Positions 1 through 9,817 of a DNA stretch of 64,000 nt are shown piece after piece. Both the position numbers and the translations under genes were made by a program. Source of the stretch: Pseudomonas chlororaphis (GTDB lineage Bacteria > Pseudomonadota > Gammaproteobacteria > Pseudomonadales > Pseudomonadaceae); the NCBI RefSeq assembly GCF_003731765.1, contig NZ_MOAL01000003.1, positions 496,001-560,000 on the forward strand, written 5' to 3'. Below the pieces are notes generated by a model. It made no database searches, was not told where the DNA came from, and was given only the letters and a program-made list of their open reading frames with translations. The number at the start of each line of letters is the position of its first letter. Position 1 is the stretch's first letter.

Positions 1-30
1 GGCAGGGAGATCGGTGGTAATAGCGGGCAT
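1..30 (-). CDS. queG: Epoxyqueuosine reductase QueG, N-terminal fragment (partial)
   Basis: Only the first ten codons are in the window. Read on the minus strand from the ATG at 30, they give MPAITTDLPA, which resembles the start of QueG (tRNA epoxyqueuosine reductase, a cobalamin and iron-sulfur enzyme of queuosine synthesis). In Pseudomonas queG is divergent from the nnr-tsaE-amiB run, which fits this position. Ten residues cannot prove identity, so the call rests mainly on gene order. Confidence 0.5.
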   Translation of the reverse strand, partial: MPAITTDLPA

Positions 31-59
31 GAGGCGAGAGAAACCGGGGCTGAGGTGCG

Positions 60-65
60 TATAAT
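60..65 (+). promoter_or_regulatory. Perfect -10 hexamer (TATAAT) before nnrD
   Basis: TATAAT lies 29 bases before the ATG at 94. No good -35 is visible 16 to 18 bases upstream. Transcription from here would begin near 71, which rules out a GTG at 55 as the start of the next gene and favours the ATG at 94. Confidence 0.45.
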
Positions 66-93
66 TCTGCCAGACATCGGAGCCCGAAGACGC

Positions 94-954
94 ATGCCGC
101 AGACAAATCACCCATTACCCGACGTTCAGTCACTGTTGGCTGAGCAGTTGCCGCGATTGAGCGCCCGTTCCCTGGACGCCCATAAAGGTCAGTTCGGCCA
201 TGTGCTGGTGATCGGTGGCGACCGTGGTTTCGGCGGTGCCGCGCTGTTGAGCGCGCAAAGTGCCCTGCGCAGTGGCGCCGGCCTGGTGTCGCTGGCCACT
301 CGCAGCGAGCACGTGCCGGCGGCCCTGGCGCGCTTGCCGGAAGTCATGACCCTGGGCGTGCACTCGGCCAACCAGTTGATGGGGCTGCTGGAGCAGGCTT
401 CGGTCCTGGTGGTGGGCCCCGGCCTGGGACAGGGCGCCTGGGGGCGCAGCTTATTGTCCGCCGCGGCCAGTGCCCGCCTGCCGCAGGTCTGGGATGCCGA
501 TGCGTTGAATCTGTTGTCCAAGGGCGGCTTGCTGTTGCCGGCCGCCAGTGTGATCACGCCTCATCCCGGGGAAGCGGCGCGGCTGTTGGGGGTAAGCACG
601 GCCCAGGTGCAGGCGGATCGTCCTGCCGCAGCCCGAGCGTTGAGCAAAAAATATACAGCGGTGGTGGTGCTCAAGGGGGCTGGTAGCCTGATTGCTAGCC
701 CGGAGGGGAACCTGGTCCGTTGCGATCAGGGGCATCCGGTAATGGCCACCGCGGGGTTGGGGGATGTGCTGGCGGGTCTGCTGGGGGCGTTGCTGGCCCA
801 GGGCTTGCCGGCGTTCGAAGCCGCTTGCCTGGCGGTGTGGCTGCATGCCACGGCCGGCGAGCGTCAAGGCGCCCAAGGGCGCGGGTTGGCGGCCAGTGAT
901 CTGATCCCGGCCATTCGTCAGTTGTTGGAGGAGCAGTCACCGTGTCTGAAGTAA
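94..954 (+). CDS. nnrD: ADP-dependent NAD(P)H-hydrate dehydratase (NnrD/YjeF C-terminal domain)
   Basis: A 286-residue protein that repairs hydrated NADH and NADPH (NADHX/NADPHX) by ATP- or ADP-driven dehydration. It has the ribokinase-like YjeF C-terminal fold: an early glycine-rich GHVLVIGGDRGFGGA stretch, VGPGLGQG, a PHPGEAARLLG segment and a late GLGDVLAGLLGALLAQG segment with the catalytic Asp. The epimerase half (YjeF N-terminal domain), often fused in bacterial proteins of about 490 residues, is missing, so this is a dehydratase-only form. The frame is open from a GTG at 55, but a -10 element lies between that GTG and the ATG at 94, so I use 94. It overlaps tsaE by 13 bases and heads the operon. 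Confidence 0.88.
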   Translation: MPQTNHPLPDVQSLLAEQLPRLSARSLDAHKGQFGHVLVIGGDRGFGGAALLSAQSALRSGAGLVSLATRSEHVPAALARLPEVMTLGVHSANQLMGLLEQASVLVVGPGLGQGAWGRSLLSAAASARLPQVWDADALNLLSKGGLLLPAASVITPHPGEAARLLGVSTAQVQADRPAAARALSKKYTAVVVLKGAGSLIASPEGNLVRCDQGHPVMATAGLGDVLAGLLGALLAQGLPAFEAACLAVWLHATAGERQGAQGRGLAASDLIPAIRQLLEEQSPCLK

Positions 955-1412
955 CCCTGTATCTGGCCGATGAAGAGGCCATGGTCGCGTTTGGTGCACA
1001 GATTGCGCGGGCGACCCAAGGCGTTGGGGTGATCTTTCTTGAAGGTGACCTGGGCGCGGGTAAAACCACCTTGTCGCGCGGCATCATCCGTGGGCTGGGG
1101 CATGTGGGGGCGGTGAAGAGCCCGACCTTCACCCTGGTGGAGCCTTATGAGATCGGTGAGGTGCGGGCTTTTCACTTCGACCTGTATCGCTTGGTCGACC
1201 CGGAGGAGTTGGAGTTCCTGGGCATCCGTGACTATTTCGAGGGCGATGCTTTGTGCCTGCTGGAGTGGCCTCAACGTGGTGCAGGCTTTTTGCCAAAGCC
1301 GGACCTGACCATTACCATTAGCCCGCATAACAACGGGCGCTCTGTGCATCTGTTATCACAAGGCTCGCGTGGCGAGTCCTGGTGTGCCGCTTTGGCGTTG
1401 GAATTCAAATAA
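942..1412 (+). CDS. tsaE: tRNA threonylcarbamoyladenosine biosynthesis ATPase TsaE
   Basis: A 156-residue protein of the YjeE/TsaE family, the ATPase that works with TsaB, TsaC and TsaD to form t6A at position 37 of ANN-decoding tRNAs. The Walker A motif GDLGAGKTT lies near residues 31-39 and is followed by the family segments SPTFTLVEPY and FHFDLYRL. The GTG start overlaps the end of nnrD, which implies coupled translation. Length and motifs match the family; cytoplasmic. Confidence 0.93.
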   Translation: MSEVTLYLADEEAMVAFGAQIARATQGVGVIFLEGDLGAGKTTLSRGIIRGLGHVGAVKSPTFTLVEPYEIGEVRAFHFDLYRLVDPEELEFLGIRDYFEGDALCLLEWPQRGAGFLPKPDLTITISPHNNGRSVHLLSQGSRGESWCAALALEFK

Positions 1413-1415
1413 ATT

Positions 1416-2840
1416 ATGGGGTTAGGTATGCGCATTCGCGCGATGGTCGCTGTCGTAGGACTCTTGCTTACGGCATTGGCCGTCGAGGCTGTGGCCGCAA
1501 CACAGGTTCGCAGCGTTCGGCTGTGGCGGGCACCGGATAACACGCGACTGGTGTTCGACCTGACCGGCCCGGTGCAACACAGTGTCTTCACCCTCTCGGC
1601 CCCCGATCGCCTGGTGATCGATATCAATGGCGCGACCCTGGGCGGCCCATTGAACATCGCCACGGCCAATACGCCGATCTCTGCCATGCGTTCAGCGCAG
1701 CGCACGCCAACCGACCTGCGGGTGGTCATCGACCTGAAAAAGGCCGTCACCCCGAAGAGCTTCACCCTGGCACCCAATGCCCAATACGGTAACCGTCTGG
1801 TGGTCGATCTGTTCGATAACCCGGCCGATGCCGCGCCGACACCGCCGCCGACCAATGTCGCGACGGTTCCGGCCGTTCCGGTGACACCGGTCGAACCGGC
1901 GATCAAGCTGCCGCCGGCACCGGCGGGCAAACGCGACATTATCGTGGTAATCGACGCCGGGCACGGTGGCGAAGACCCGGGGGCTTCCGGTTCCCGCGGT
2001 CAGCATGAGAAAGACGTGGTACTGGCCATCGCCCGTGAACTGCAGCGCCAGATCAATGGCCTCAAGGGCTTCCGCGCCGAATTGACCCGCACCGGCGACT
2101 ATTTCATTCCGTTGCGCGGTCGTACCGAAATCGCCCGCAAGAAGGGCGCTGACCTGTTCGTCTCGATCCATGCTGACGCAGCGCCTTCGAAAGCCGCCTT
2201 TGGGGCGTCCGTATTTGCCTTGTCCGAGCGTGGGGCTACGTCTGAAACCGCCCGTTGGCTGGCGGACAGTGAAAACCGTTCTGACTTGATCGGCGGTGCT
2301 GGCAACGTCAGCCTCGATGACAAAGACCGCATGCTGGCCGGGGTTCTGCTGGACCTGTCGATGACCGCGTCCCTGACCTCCAGCCTGAATGTGGGCCAGA
2401 AGGTCCTGAGCAACATCGGTCGGGTCACGCCGCTGCATAAGCAGCGTGTGGAGCAGGCCGGGTTCATGGTGCTGAAATCGCCGGATATTCCGTCGATCCT
2501 GGTGGAAACCGGGTTTATCTCCAACGCCAACGAGGCCAACAAGCTGGCCACCGCCAGTCACCAGCAGGCGCTGGCACGCTCCATCAGCAGCGGCGTGCGT
2601 CAGTTCTTCCAGCAGAACCCGCCGCCGGGAACTTACATTGCCTGGCTGCGCGACTCCGGGAAGATTGCCCAAGGGCCGCGTGATCACCGGGTCAGTCCGG
2701 GGGAAACCCTGGCCATGCTGGCTGTGCGCTACCAAGTGTCGGCCGCGACCTTGCGCAGTGCCAACAACCTGAAGACCGATGAGCTGAAAGTGGGCCAGAC
2801 CCTGACCATTCCAGGCACTGAATTGGCGGCCAAGGAATGA
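1416..2840 (+). CDS. amiB: N-acetylmuramoyl-L-alanine amidase (AmiB/AmiC type) with AMIN and LysM domains
   Basis: A periplasmic zinc amidase that cuts the bond between muramic acid and the stem peptide at the septum. Order along the 474 residues: a signal peptide (about 1-28, ending near VEAVAA), an AMIN targeting domain (about 30-135), a Pro-rich linker, an amidase_3 domain (about 170-395) with [10 protein letters not shown] (zinc ligands H and E), SIHADA and the late [11 protein letters not shown] with the catalytic Glu, and a C-terminal LysM motif (about 425-470). A second ATG at 1428 is better placed behind a GGGGTTAGG ribosome site, so the true start may be there. The stop overlaps mutL by four bases (ATGA). 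Confidence 0.93.
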   Translation: MGLGMRIRAMVAVVGLLLTALAVEAVAATQVRSVRLWRAPDNTRLVFDLTGPVQHSVFTLSAPDRLVIDINGATLGGPLNIATANTPISAMRSAQRTPTDLRVVIDLKKAVTPKSFTLAPNAQYGNRLVVDLFDNPADAAPTPPPTNVATVPAVPVTPVEPAIKLPPAPAGKRDIIVVIDAGHGGEDPGASGSRGQHEKDVVLAIARELQRQINGLKGFRAELTRTGDYFIPLRGRTEIARKKGADLFVSIHADAAPSKAAFGASVFALSERGATSETARWLADSENRSDLIGGAGNVSLDDKDRMLAGVLLDLSMTASLTSSLNVGQKVLSNIGRVTPLHKQRVEQAGFMVLKSPDIPSILVETGFISNANEANKLATASHQQALARSISSGVRQFFQQNPPPGTYIAWLRDSGKIAQGPRDHRVSPGETLAMLAVRYQVSAATLRSANNLKTDELKVGQTLTIPGTELAAKE

Positions 2841-4747
2841 GTGAGCCGCTGAACAGCAGTGCGCGCATCGAGCTGCTCAGCCCGCGCCTGGCCAACCAGA
2901 TCGCCGCAGGCGAGGTGGTTGAGCGCCCGGCGTCGGTGATCAAGGAGCTTCTGGAGAACAGCCTCGACTCGGGCGCTAGGCGGATCGATGTGGATGTGGA
3001 GCAGGCAGGGGTCAAACTGCTGCGGGTTCGCGATGACGGCAGCGGGATTTCCTCCGACGACCTGCCCCTGGCCCTGGCGCGTCATGCCACCAGCAAGATT
3101 CGTGATCTGGAAGACCTGGAGCGGGTGATGAGCCTGGGCTTTCGTGGTGAGGCCCTGGCGTCCATCAGTTCCGTAGCACGCTTGACCCTGACCTCGCGCA
3201 CCCGTGACGCCGACCAGGCCTGGCAGGTGGAAACCGAAGGCCGTGACATGGCGCCGCGGGTCCAGCCGGCGGCACACCCGGTCGGCACCTCGGTGGAAGT
3301 GCGCGATCTGTTCTTCAATACCCCGGCTCGACGCAAGTTCCTCAAGGCCGAGAAAACCGAATTCGATCACCTGCAGGAAGTCATCAAGCGCCTGGCCCTG
3401 GCCCGTTTCGATGTGGCGTTCCATCTGCGGCACAACGGCAAAAGCGTGCTCAGCCTGCACGAAGCCAACGACGATGCAGCCCGCGCCCGGCGCGTGGCAG
3501 CAATATGCGGCGCGGGTTTCCTGGAGCAGGCGCTACCCATCGAGGTCGAACGCAACGGGTTGCACCTGTGGGGCTGGGTGGGCCTGCCGACCTTTTCCCG
3601 CAGCCAGGCAGACCTGCAGTACTTTTTCGTCAACGGCCGCGCCGTGCGCGACAAACTGGTCGCCCACGCGGTGCGCCAGGCTTATCGCGACGTACTGTTC
3701 AACGGCCGGCACCCGACGTTCGTGCTGTTTTTCGAAGTGGACCCGGCGGTGGTCGACGTCAACGTGCACCCGACCAAGCACGAAGTGCGCTTCCGTGATG
3801 GGCGCATGGTGCACGACTTTCTTTACGGCACCCTGCACCGAGCCCTGGGCGACGTGCGTCCGGAGGATCATCTGGCGGCGCCGGCGGCTGTCGCTGGCAT
3901 GGTACGGCCAACGGGGATTGAAGCCGGCGAGTTCGGCCCGCAGGGTGAAATGCGCCTGGCGGCCAATTTGGCGCTGGAGCAGCCACAGGCCCAGCCGTCC
4001 ATGAGTACGCCGGGTTCGGGTGCCGGGGCGGGGTATCAATACCAATACACGCCGCGGCCGCAGCCGACCTTACCGGCGGCGGAGGCCCAAAGCGCCTATC
4101 GCGAGTTTTTCGCGCCGCTGCCGGGTGCGCCGGCGGTGTCGTTGCCGGACGGCCAGGGGGATATCCCGCCGTTGGGTTACGCCCTGGCCCAGCTCAAGGG
4201 GATCTACATTCTCTCGGAGAATGCCCAGGGGCTGGTGCTAGTGGACATGCATGCGGCCCACGAGCGGATCATGTACGAACGGCTCAAGGTGGCCATGGCC
4301 AGCGAAGGCCTGAGCGGCCAGCCGCTACTGGTACCGGAGTCGATCGCGGTCAGCCAGCGCGAGGCGGATTGTGCAGAAGAGCACGTCAGTTGGTTTCAGC
4401 GCCTGGGCTTCGAGCTGCAGCGTTTGGGCCCGGAGACCCTGGCCATTCGACAGATCCCGGCCTTGCTCAAGCAGGCCGAGGCCAATCGCCTGGTGCACGA
4501 TGTGTTGGCGGACCTCATGGAATACGGCACCAGTGACCGCATTCAGGCCCACCTCAACGAGTTGCTGGGCACCATGGCCTGCCACGGCGCCATTCGCGCC
4601 AACCGGCGCCTGGCGTTGCCGGAAATGAACGGGCTGCTGCGGGACATGGAAAACACCGAGCGCAGCGGCCAATGCAACCATGGCCGGCCGACCTGGACCC
4701 AACTGGGCCTGGACGATCTGGACAAACTCTTTTTGCGCGGTCGTTGA
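2837..4747 (+). CDS. mutL: DNA mismatch repair protein MutL
   Basis: A 636-residue MutL, the matchmaker between MutS and downstream repair enzymes. The N-terminal GHKL ATPase shows [16 protein letters not shown] and [10 protein letters not shown], followed by the transducer segment with [11 protein letters not shown] and [15 protein letters not shown] Pro/Gln-rich linker (about 370-430) leads to the dimerisation domain. That domain carries [13 protein letters not shown] near residue 470, which matches the DQHA(X)2E(X)4E endonuclease motif with Met for Gln. This agrees with nicking-competent MutL in bacteria lacking MutH. It overlaps amiB by ATGA and miaA by TGATG. Confidence 0.97.
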   Translation: MSEPLNSSARIELLSPRLANQIAAGEVVERPASVIKELLENSLDSGARRIDVDVEQAGVKLLRVRDDGSGISSDDLPLALARHATSKIRDLEDLERVMSLGFRGEALASISSVARLTLTSRTRDADQAWQVETEGRDMAPRVQPAAHPVGTSVEVRDLFFNTPARRKFLKAEKTEFDHLQEVIKRLALARFDVAFHLRHNGKSVLSLHEANDDAARARRVAAICGAGFLEQALPIEVERNGLHLWGWVGLPTFSRSQADLQYFFVNGRAVRDKLVAHAVRQAYRDVLFNGRHPTFVLFFEVDPAVVDVNVHPTKHEVRFRDGRMVHDFLYGTLHRALGDVRPEDHLAAPAAVAGMVRPTGIEAGEFGPQGEMRLAANLALEQPQAQPSMSTPGSGAGAGYQYQYTPRPQPTLPAAEAQSAYREFFAPLPGAPAVSLPDGQGDIPPLGYALAQLKGIYILSENAQGLVLVDMHAAHERIMYERLKVAMASEGLSGQPLLVPESIAVSQREADCAEEHVSWFQRLGFELQRLGPETLAIRQIPALLKQAEANRLVHDVLADLMEYGTSDRIQAHLNELLGTMACHGAIRANRRLALPEMNGLLRDMENTERSGQCNHGRPTWTQLGLDDLDKLFLRGR

Positions 4748-5718
4748 TGAGCCAGCTTCCTCCAGCGATTTTTCTGATGGGCCCGACCGCTGCGGGCAAA
4801 ACCGATCTGGCCATTGAGCTGACCAAGGTCCTGCCCTGCGAGTTGATCAGTGTCGACTCGGCGCTGGTGTATCGCGGCATGGACATTGGCACCGCCAAGC
4901 CTTCCAAGGCGCTGCTGGCGGAGTTTCCCCATCGGCTGATCGATATTCTCGACCCGGCCCAGAGTTACTCCGCCGCAGACTTTCGCACTGATGCTTTGGC
5001 GGCCATGGCCGATATCACGGCGCGGGGCAAGATCCCGCTACTGGTGGGCGGCACCATGCTCTATTACAAGGCGCTGCTCGAGGGGCTGGCCGATATGCCG
5101 CCAGCCGATCCTCAGGTGCGCGCCGAGCTGGAAGACGAGGCCGCGCGACTGGGTTGGCAGGCGTTGCACGATCAATTGGCGGCAATCGACCCAGAGTCGG
5201 CGGCCAGAATCCATCCCAATGATCCGCAACGTCTGAGCAGGGCCCTGGAAGTTTACCGGGTCAGCGGTCAGACAATGACGGCTCACCGCCAGCGACAATC
5301 TGCGCAAAGTACTGAAGCAGGCGCATCGGGACAGGGTCAATTGCCCTATACTGTCGCGAACTTGGCCATCGCTCCGGCGAATCGGCAGGTACTGCATGAG
5401 CGCATTGCACAAAGATTCACGCAAATGTTGGAACAGGGGTTCATCGACGAGGTCGTAGCTCTGCGTTCGAGAAGTGACCTGCATGCCGGGTTGCCGTCTA
5501 TACGAGCAGTAGGTTACAGGCAGGTCTGGGATCATCTGGATGGCAAACTGACGTCAGCCGAGATGCAGGAGCGGGGGATCATTGCCACGCGCCAATTGGC
5601 GAAACGCCAGTTCACCTGGTTGCGCAGTTGGGCTGATCTGCATTGGCTGGACAGCCTGGATTGCGACAATCTGCCACGCGCCTTGAAATACTTGGGATCG
5701 GTCTCCATATTGAGCTGA
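4747..5718 (+). CDS. miaA: tRNA dimethylallyltransferase MiaA
   Basis: A 323-residue enzyme that transfers the dimethylallyl group to A37 of tRNAs reading UNN codons. The P-loop GPTAAGKT is at about residues 12-19, followed by [19 protein letters not shown] and RLIDILDP. The frame is open further upstream inside mutL, but the ATG at 4747 overlaps the mutL stop by one base and gives the usual N-terminus. It lies directly before hfq, the conserved miaA-hfq-hflX order of gammaproteobacteria. Confidence 0.97.
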   Translation: MSQLPPAIFLMGPTAAGKTDLAIELTKVLPCELISVDSALVYRGMDIGTAKPSKALLAEFPHRLIDILDPAQSYSAADFRTDALAAMADITARGKIPLLVGGTMLYYKALLEGLADMPPADPQVRAELEDEAARLGWQALHDQLAAIDPESAARIHPNDPQRLSRALEVYRVSGQTMTAHRQRQSAQSTEAGASGQGQLPYTVANLAIAPANRQVLHERIAQRFTQMLEQGFIDEVVALRSRSDLHAGLPSIRAVGYRQVWDHLDGKLTSAEMQERGIIATRQLAKRQFTWLRSWADLHWLDSLDCDNLPRALKYLGSVSILS

Positions 5719-5749
5719 GTCCCTGCAATTGCCGTCTATCCTTGGGGGT

Positions 5750-5779
5750 GTGACGGCTTAAGCCATCTGTTTTTCTAAT
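5750..5779 (+). promoter_or_regulatory. Possible sigma-70 promoter for hfq
   Basis: GTGACG at 5750 and TCTAAT at 5774 are 18 bases apart in the AT-rich leader between miaA and hfq. Hfq is often transcribed from its own promoters as well as by read-through. This is a weak match found by eye. Confidence 0.3.
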
Positions 5780-5812
5780 TTTTTATTATTGATCCTTAAA
5801 GGAGTGCGGCAC

Positions 5813-6073
5813 ATGTCAAAAGGGCATTCGCTACAAGACCCTTACTTGAATACTTTGCGTAAAGAGAAAGTTGGGGTTTCCATCTATCTGGTCAACGGGA
5901 TCAAGCTGCAGGGTACGATCGAGTCCTTCGACCAGTTCGTGATCCTGCTGAAAAACACCGTCAGCCAGATGGTTTACAAGCACGCTATCTCGACAGTAGT
6001 TCCAGTTCGTCCAATTCGTCTGCCTAGCGCATCCGAATCCGAACAGGGTGACGCTGAGCCAGGTAACGCCTGA
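5813..6073 (+). CDS. hfq: RNA-binding protein Hfq
   Basis: An 86-residue Sm-like hexameric RNA chaperone. It starts [13 protein letters not shown] and has the Sm1 segment ([23 protein letters not shown]) and the Sm2 segment ([12 protein letters not shown]). The acidic and polar tail is short, as in Pseudomonas Hfq. The ATG at 5813 lies behind AAAGGAG; an in-frame upstream codon at 5789 would read through that ribosome site and is rejected. In Pseudomonas Hfq also acts with Crc in catabolite repression. Confidence 0.98.
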   Translation: MSKGHSLQDPYLNTLRKEKVGVSIYLVNGIKLQGTIESFDQFVILLKNTVSQMVYKHAISTVVPVRPIRLPSASESEQGDAEPGNA

Positions 6074-6085
6074 TAGGAGTCTCCT

Positions 6086-7387
6086 TTGTTCTTTGAGCGC
6101 CACGGTGGTGGTGAACGGGCCATTCTCGTTCACTTGGATGGTCAGGACCCTGAGGCGCGCGAAGATCCGCAGGAGTTTCAGGAGCTGGCAAAATCGGCCG
6201 GCGCCGAGACCGTCGCGTTTGTAAACGTGCCGCGTCATCGGCCAACCGCCAAATACCTGGTTGGCAGCGGCAAGGTCGAAGAATTACGCGACCTGGTCAA
6301 AGCCGAACAGGTAGACCTGGTGATTTTCAATCACATCCTCACGCCCAGTCAGGAACGTAACCTCGAACGTGCTTTCGAGTGCCGCGTGATTGACCGCACG
6401 GGTCTGATTCTCGATATTTTCGCCCAACGCGCCCGTACCCATGAAGGCAAGCTCCAGGTCGAACTGGCTCAGCTTGAGCATATGAGTACCCGACTGGTTC
6501 GCGGCTGGACTCACCTCGAGCGGCAGAAAGGCGGTATCGGTCTGCGTGGCCCGGGTGAAACCCAGCTGGAAACCGACCGACGCCTTCTGCGGGTTCGCCT
6601 GCGGCAGATCAAGGGGCGCTTGGAGAAGGTCCGCAGTCAGCGCGAGCAGGCTCGTCGCGGCCGCAAGCGGGCTGATATTCCTTCTGTGTCCCTGGTGGGT
6701 TACACCAACGCCGGCAAGTCCACGCTGTTCAATGCGGTGACCGAGTCCGACGTATATGCCGCCGACCAATTGTTCGCCACCCTCGACCCCACTCTGCGTC
6801 GTCTGGAACTGGATGACCTGGGGCCGATCGTGCTGGCCGATACCGTGGGCTTTATCCGTCATTTGCCGCACAAACTGGTCGAGGCGTTTCGGGCTACGCT
6901 CGAAGAGTCGAGCAATTCCGACCTGTTGCTGCATGTGATCGATGCCCATGAGCCTGAGCGCATGGCCCAGATCGAACAGGTCATGGTGGTGCTCGGAGAG
7001 ATCGGGGCCCAAGACTTGCCGATCCTGGAGGTCTATAACAAACTCGATTTGCTCGAGGGTGTGGAGCCGCAGATTCAGCGTGATGCCGATGGTAATCCGC
7101 AGCGCGTCTGGCTATCGGCTCAAGACGGTCGGGGTCTGGATTTACTCAAGCAAGCCATCGCCGAGTTGCTGGGCGATGATTTGTTCGTAGGCACCTTGCG
7201 CTTGCCTCAGCGTTTTGCTCGACTGCGTGCACAGTTCTTCGAGTTGGGCGCGGTGCAAAAGGAAGGCCACGATGAAGAAGGCGTCAGCCTGCTTGCTGTT
7301 CGTTTGCCGCGAGTCGAGTTGAATCGGCTGGTAAGTCGCGAAGGCATGCAGCCGCTGGAGTTCATCGAGCAACACACTTTGCAATAA
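6086..7387 (+). CDS. hflX: Ribosome-associated GTPase HflX
   Basis: A 433-residue GTPase that binds and splits stalled ribosomes. The N-terminal HflX domain carries LVGSGKVEEL and a glycine-rich GGIGLRGPGETQLE linker. The G domain has the P-loop GYTNAGKST, switch region DTVGFIRHLPH and NKLD. The start is TTG at 6086, six bases behind TAGGAG; no ATG nearby gives the family N-terminus (MFFERHGGGE). It is separated from hfq by 12 bases and is probably co-transcribed. Confidence 0.96.
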   Translation: MFFERHGGGERAILVHLDGQDPEAREDPQEFQELAKSAGAETVAFVNVPRHRPTAKYLVGSGKVEELRDLVKAEQVDLVIFNHILTPSQERNLERAFECRVIDRTGLILDIFAQRARTHEGKLQVELAQLEHMSTRLVRGWTHLERQKGGIGLRGPGETQLETDRRLLRVRLRQIKGRLEKVRSQREQARRGRKRADIPSVSLVGYTNAGKSTLFNAVTESDVYAADQLFATLDPTLRRLELDDLGPIVLADTVGFIRHLPHKLVEAFRATLEESSNSDLLLHVIDAHEPERMAQIEQVMVVLGEIGAQDLPILEVYNKLDLLEGVEPQIQRDADGNPQRVWLSAQDGRGLDLLKQAIAELLGDDLFVGTLRLPQRFARLRAQFFELGAVQKEGHDEEGVSLLAVRLPRVELNRLVSREGMQPLEFIEQHTLQ

Positions 7388-7483
7388 AAGCCTGGGCAAG
7401 CGGTTGTGCCGCTGTAGCAGGCATTCTGTAGCATTGGTCGGCGCGCCGTGGGTGCGTCTTTGCTTTATCAGATGGAGAGCGCT

Positions 7484-8656
7484 ATGGCTTGGAATGAGCC
7501 GGGTGGCAACTCGAATAATCAGGATCCTTGGGGTGGTAAGCGCCGTAATAACGGCGACCGCAAGGGGCCGCCAGATCTCGACGAGGCCTTCCGTAAGCTG
7601 CAGGAAGGCCTGAATGGGTTGTTCGGTGGTGGTAAAAAACGTGGTGATGACGGCGGTAGCTCCGGCAAGGGCGGTGGTTTCGGCTTGCTGGGCATCGGTC
7701 TTGTCGTGCTGGCGGCCGTGTGGCTGTACAGCGCGGTTTACGTCGTCGACGAGCAGGAGCAGGCCGTGGTGCTGCGCTTCGGCAAGTACTATGAAACCGT
7801 CGGCCCGGGCCTGAACATCTACTTCCCGCCGATCGACAAGAAGTACATGGAGAACGTCACGCGTGAGCGTGCCTACACCAAGCAGGGCCAGATGCTGACC
7901 GAAGACGAGAACATCGTCGAAGTGCCGCTGACCGTGCAGTACAAGATCAGCAACCTGCAAGACTTCGTGTTGAACGTCGATCAGCCGGAAATCAGCCTGC
8001 AACATGCGACCGACAGCGCCTTGCGCCACGTCGTGGGCTCCACGGCGATGGACCAGGTGCTGACCGAAGGTCGTGAGTTGATGGCCAGCGAAATCAAGGA
8101 GCGTCTGCAACGCTTCCTCGATACCTATCGCACCGGTATCACCGTGACCCAGGTCAACGTACAGAGCGCGGCAGCCCCGCGTGAAGTGCAGGAAGCCTTC
8201 GACGATGTGATCCGTGCTCGTGAAGATGAGCAGCGTTCGCGCAACCAGGCTGAAACCTACGCCAACGGCGTCGTGCCGGAAGCGCGTGGCCAGGCCCAGC
8301 GCATCCTTGAGGATGCCAACGGTTATCGCGACGAAGTGGTTTCTCGGGCCAAGGGTGAAGCGGATCGCTTTACCAAGTTGGTAGCCGAATACCGCAAGGC
8401 ACCTGAAGTGACCCGTGAACGTCTGTACCTGGACACCATGCAGGAAGTCTTCAGCAACACCAGCAAAGTGCTGGTGACCGGCAACAAGGGCGGGCAGAAC
8501 AACCTGCTTTACCTGCCGCTGGACAAAATGATCGACAGCGGTCGCGGCGGCAATGCTCCGGTAACGGGTGCAGCGTCTGCGGCTAGCAATGAAGTGAATG
8601 CACGTGCGGCGGCTGATTTGCAGCAACAGCAGACACGTTCTAGGGAGAGTCGCTGA
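7484..8656 (+). CDS. hflK: FtsH protease regulator subunit HflK
   Basis: A 390-residue SPFH/band-7 membrane protein that pairs with HflC and modulates FtsH. The N-terminal 60 residues are Gly/Asn-rich with KRRNNGDRKGPPDLDEAF, then one transmembrane helix (about 78-98, LLGIGLVVLAAVWLYSAVY), then the band-7 domain on the periplasmic side. The ATG at 7484 follows GGAGAGC and gives the family start MAWNEPGG; a GTG at 7448 in the same frame has no ribosome site. It overlaps hflC by one base (TGATG). Confidence 0.95.
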   Translation: MAWNEPGGNSNNQDPWGGKRRNNGDRKGPPDLDEAFRKLQEGLNGLFGGGKKRGDDGGSSGKGGGFGLLGIGLVVLAAVWLYSAVYVVDEQEQAVVLRFGKYYETVGPGLNIYFPPIDKKYMENVTRERAYTKQGQMLTEDENIVEVPLTVQYKISNLQDFVLNVDQPEISLQHATDSALRHVVGSTAMDQVLTEGRELMASEIKERLQRFLDTYRTGITVTQVNVQSAAAPREVQEAFDDVIRAREDEQRSRNQAETYANGVVPEARGQAQRILEDANGYRDEVVSRAKGEADRFTKLVAEYRKAPEVTRERLYLDTMQEVFSNTSKVLVTGNKGGQNNLLYLPLDKMIDSGRGGNAPVTGAASAASNEVNARAAADLQQQQTRSRESR

Positions 8657-9525
8657 TGAGCAATAAATCGCTGATCGCCCTGATTGTGGGTGTTGTCGTG
8701 GCGGTGGTTGCCTGGAACAGCTTCTACATCGTCGCTCAGACCGAGCGTGCGGTGTTGCTGCAGTTCGGTCGTGTGGTTCAGGCCGATGTCCAGCCTGGCC
8801 TGCATGTGAAAGTGCCCTACGTGAACCAGGTGCGTAAGTTTGACGCCCGTCTGATGACCCTGGATGCACCGACACAGCGCTTCCTGACTCTGGAAAAGAA
8901 AGCCGTGATGGTCGATGCCTTCGCCAAGTGGCGAGTGCAGGATGCCGAGCGCTTCTACACCGCAACTTCCGGTCTGAAGCAGATTGCCGACGAGCGTCTG
9001 TCCCGTCGTCTTGAGTCGGGCCTGCGTGACCAGTTCGGTAAACGTACGCTGCACGAAGTGGTTTCCGGTGAGCGCGATGCGCTGATGGCCGATATCACTG
9101 CGTCCTTGAACAAGATGGCCAACAAAGAATTGGGTATCGAAGTGGTCGATGTTCGCGTCAAGGCCATCGACCTGCCCAAGGAAGTGAACCGCAGCGTGTT
9201 CGAGCGTATGAGCACCGAGCGTGAGCGTGAGGCTCGTGAGCATCGCGCCAAAGGTAACGAACTGGCTGAAGGCATCCGTGCCGACGCCGATCGTCAGCGC
9301 CGCGTGCTGCTGGCCGAAGCCTATCGCGAGTCTGAAGAGGCGCGTGGTGATGGTGATGCTCAAGCCGCAGCGATCTACGCCAAAGCCTATGGCCAGGACC
9401 AGGAGTTCTACGCGTTCTACCGTAGCCTGCGTGCTTACCGTGAAAGCTTCGCGAACAAAACCGATGTCATGGTCCTGGATCCGGGCAGCGACTTTTTCCG
9501 TTACCTGGAAAAAGCCAAGCCTTGA
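8656..9525 (+). CDS. hflC: FtsH protease regulator subunit HflC
   Basis: A 289-residue partner of HflK. One N-terminal helix (about 6-24) is followed by a band-7 domain starting AQTERAVLLQFGRV and a coiled, Glu/Ala/Arg-rich segment (about 190-240). It is translationally coupled to hflK. The gap behind it carries a hairpin and a terminator but not the small DUF2065 gene I would expect here in Pseudomonas. Confidence 0.95.
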   Translation: MSNKSLIALIVGVVVAVVAWNSFYIVAQTERAVLLQFGRVVQADVQPGLHVKVPYVNQVRKFDARLMTLDAPTQRFLTLEKKAVMVDAFAKWRVQDAERFYTATSGLKQIADERLSRRLESGLRDQFGKRTLHEVVSGERDALMADITASLNKMANKELGIEVVDVRVKAIDLPKEVNRSVFERMSTEREREAREHRAKGNELAEGIRADADRQRRVLLAEAYRESEEARGDGDAQAAAIYAKAYGQDQEFYAFYRSLRAYRESFANKTDVMVLDPGSDFFRYLEKAKP

Positions 9526-9545
9526 TCTTGCACTGACCTGAGCAG

Positions 9546-9580
9546 CACCCCGCCGGGCGGCTAAAACGCCTCGCGGGGTG
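9546..9580 (+). terminator. Hairpin after hflC (8-bp stem, no T-run)
   Basis: CACCCCGC (9546-9553) pairs with GCGGGGTG (9573-9580). No run of T follows, so it may protect the 3' end of the message rather than end transcription. Confidence 0.35.
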
Positions 9581-9611
9581 ATCCTTTGGGAAAACGTGTG
9601 TATGATGCGGC

Positions 9612-9635
9612 AGCCGGGAAATTCCCGGCTTTTTT
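9612..9635 (+). terminator. Intrinsic terminator closing the hfq-hflXKC run
   Basis: AGCCGGG (9612-9618) and CCCGGCT (9624-9630) form a 7-bp stem with a five-base AAATT loop, followed by TTTTT. It separates the hfl genes from hisZ-purA. Confidence 0.75.
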
Positions 9636-9817
9636 GCGTCTGCATGTTTGATTGGCCGAAGTTCGTTCAAGAGCCCGGCAAGATTTTTCGAGGAAAAGGG
9701 TCTGTACAGCTGGTTTCCAGCTGCCTGTCCGGCTGAGTTCGCGTCGGATGCGGCCCTTTTCTGCTTCACTCAAGGCTGGCCCCAGGCTTGCCGCCCGGAC
9801 CATAGGGGAATGGCGTA

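Noticed and set aside
9644..9736. 30-codon frame starting MFDWPKF between hflC and hisZ
   Set aside because: It starts just behind a terminator with no promoter or ribosome site, and does not resemble the membrane protein expected there.
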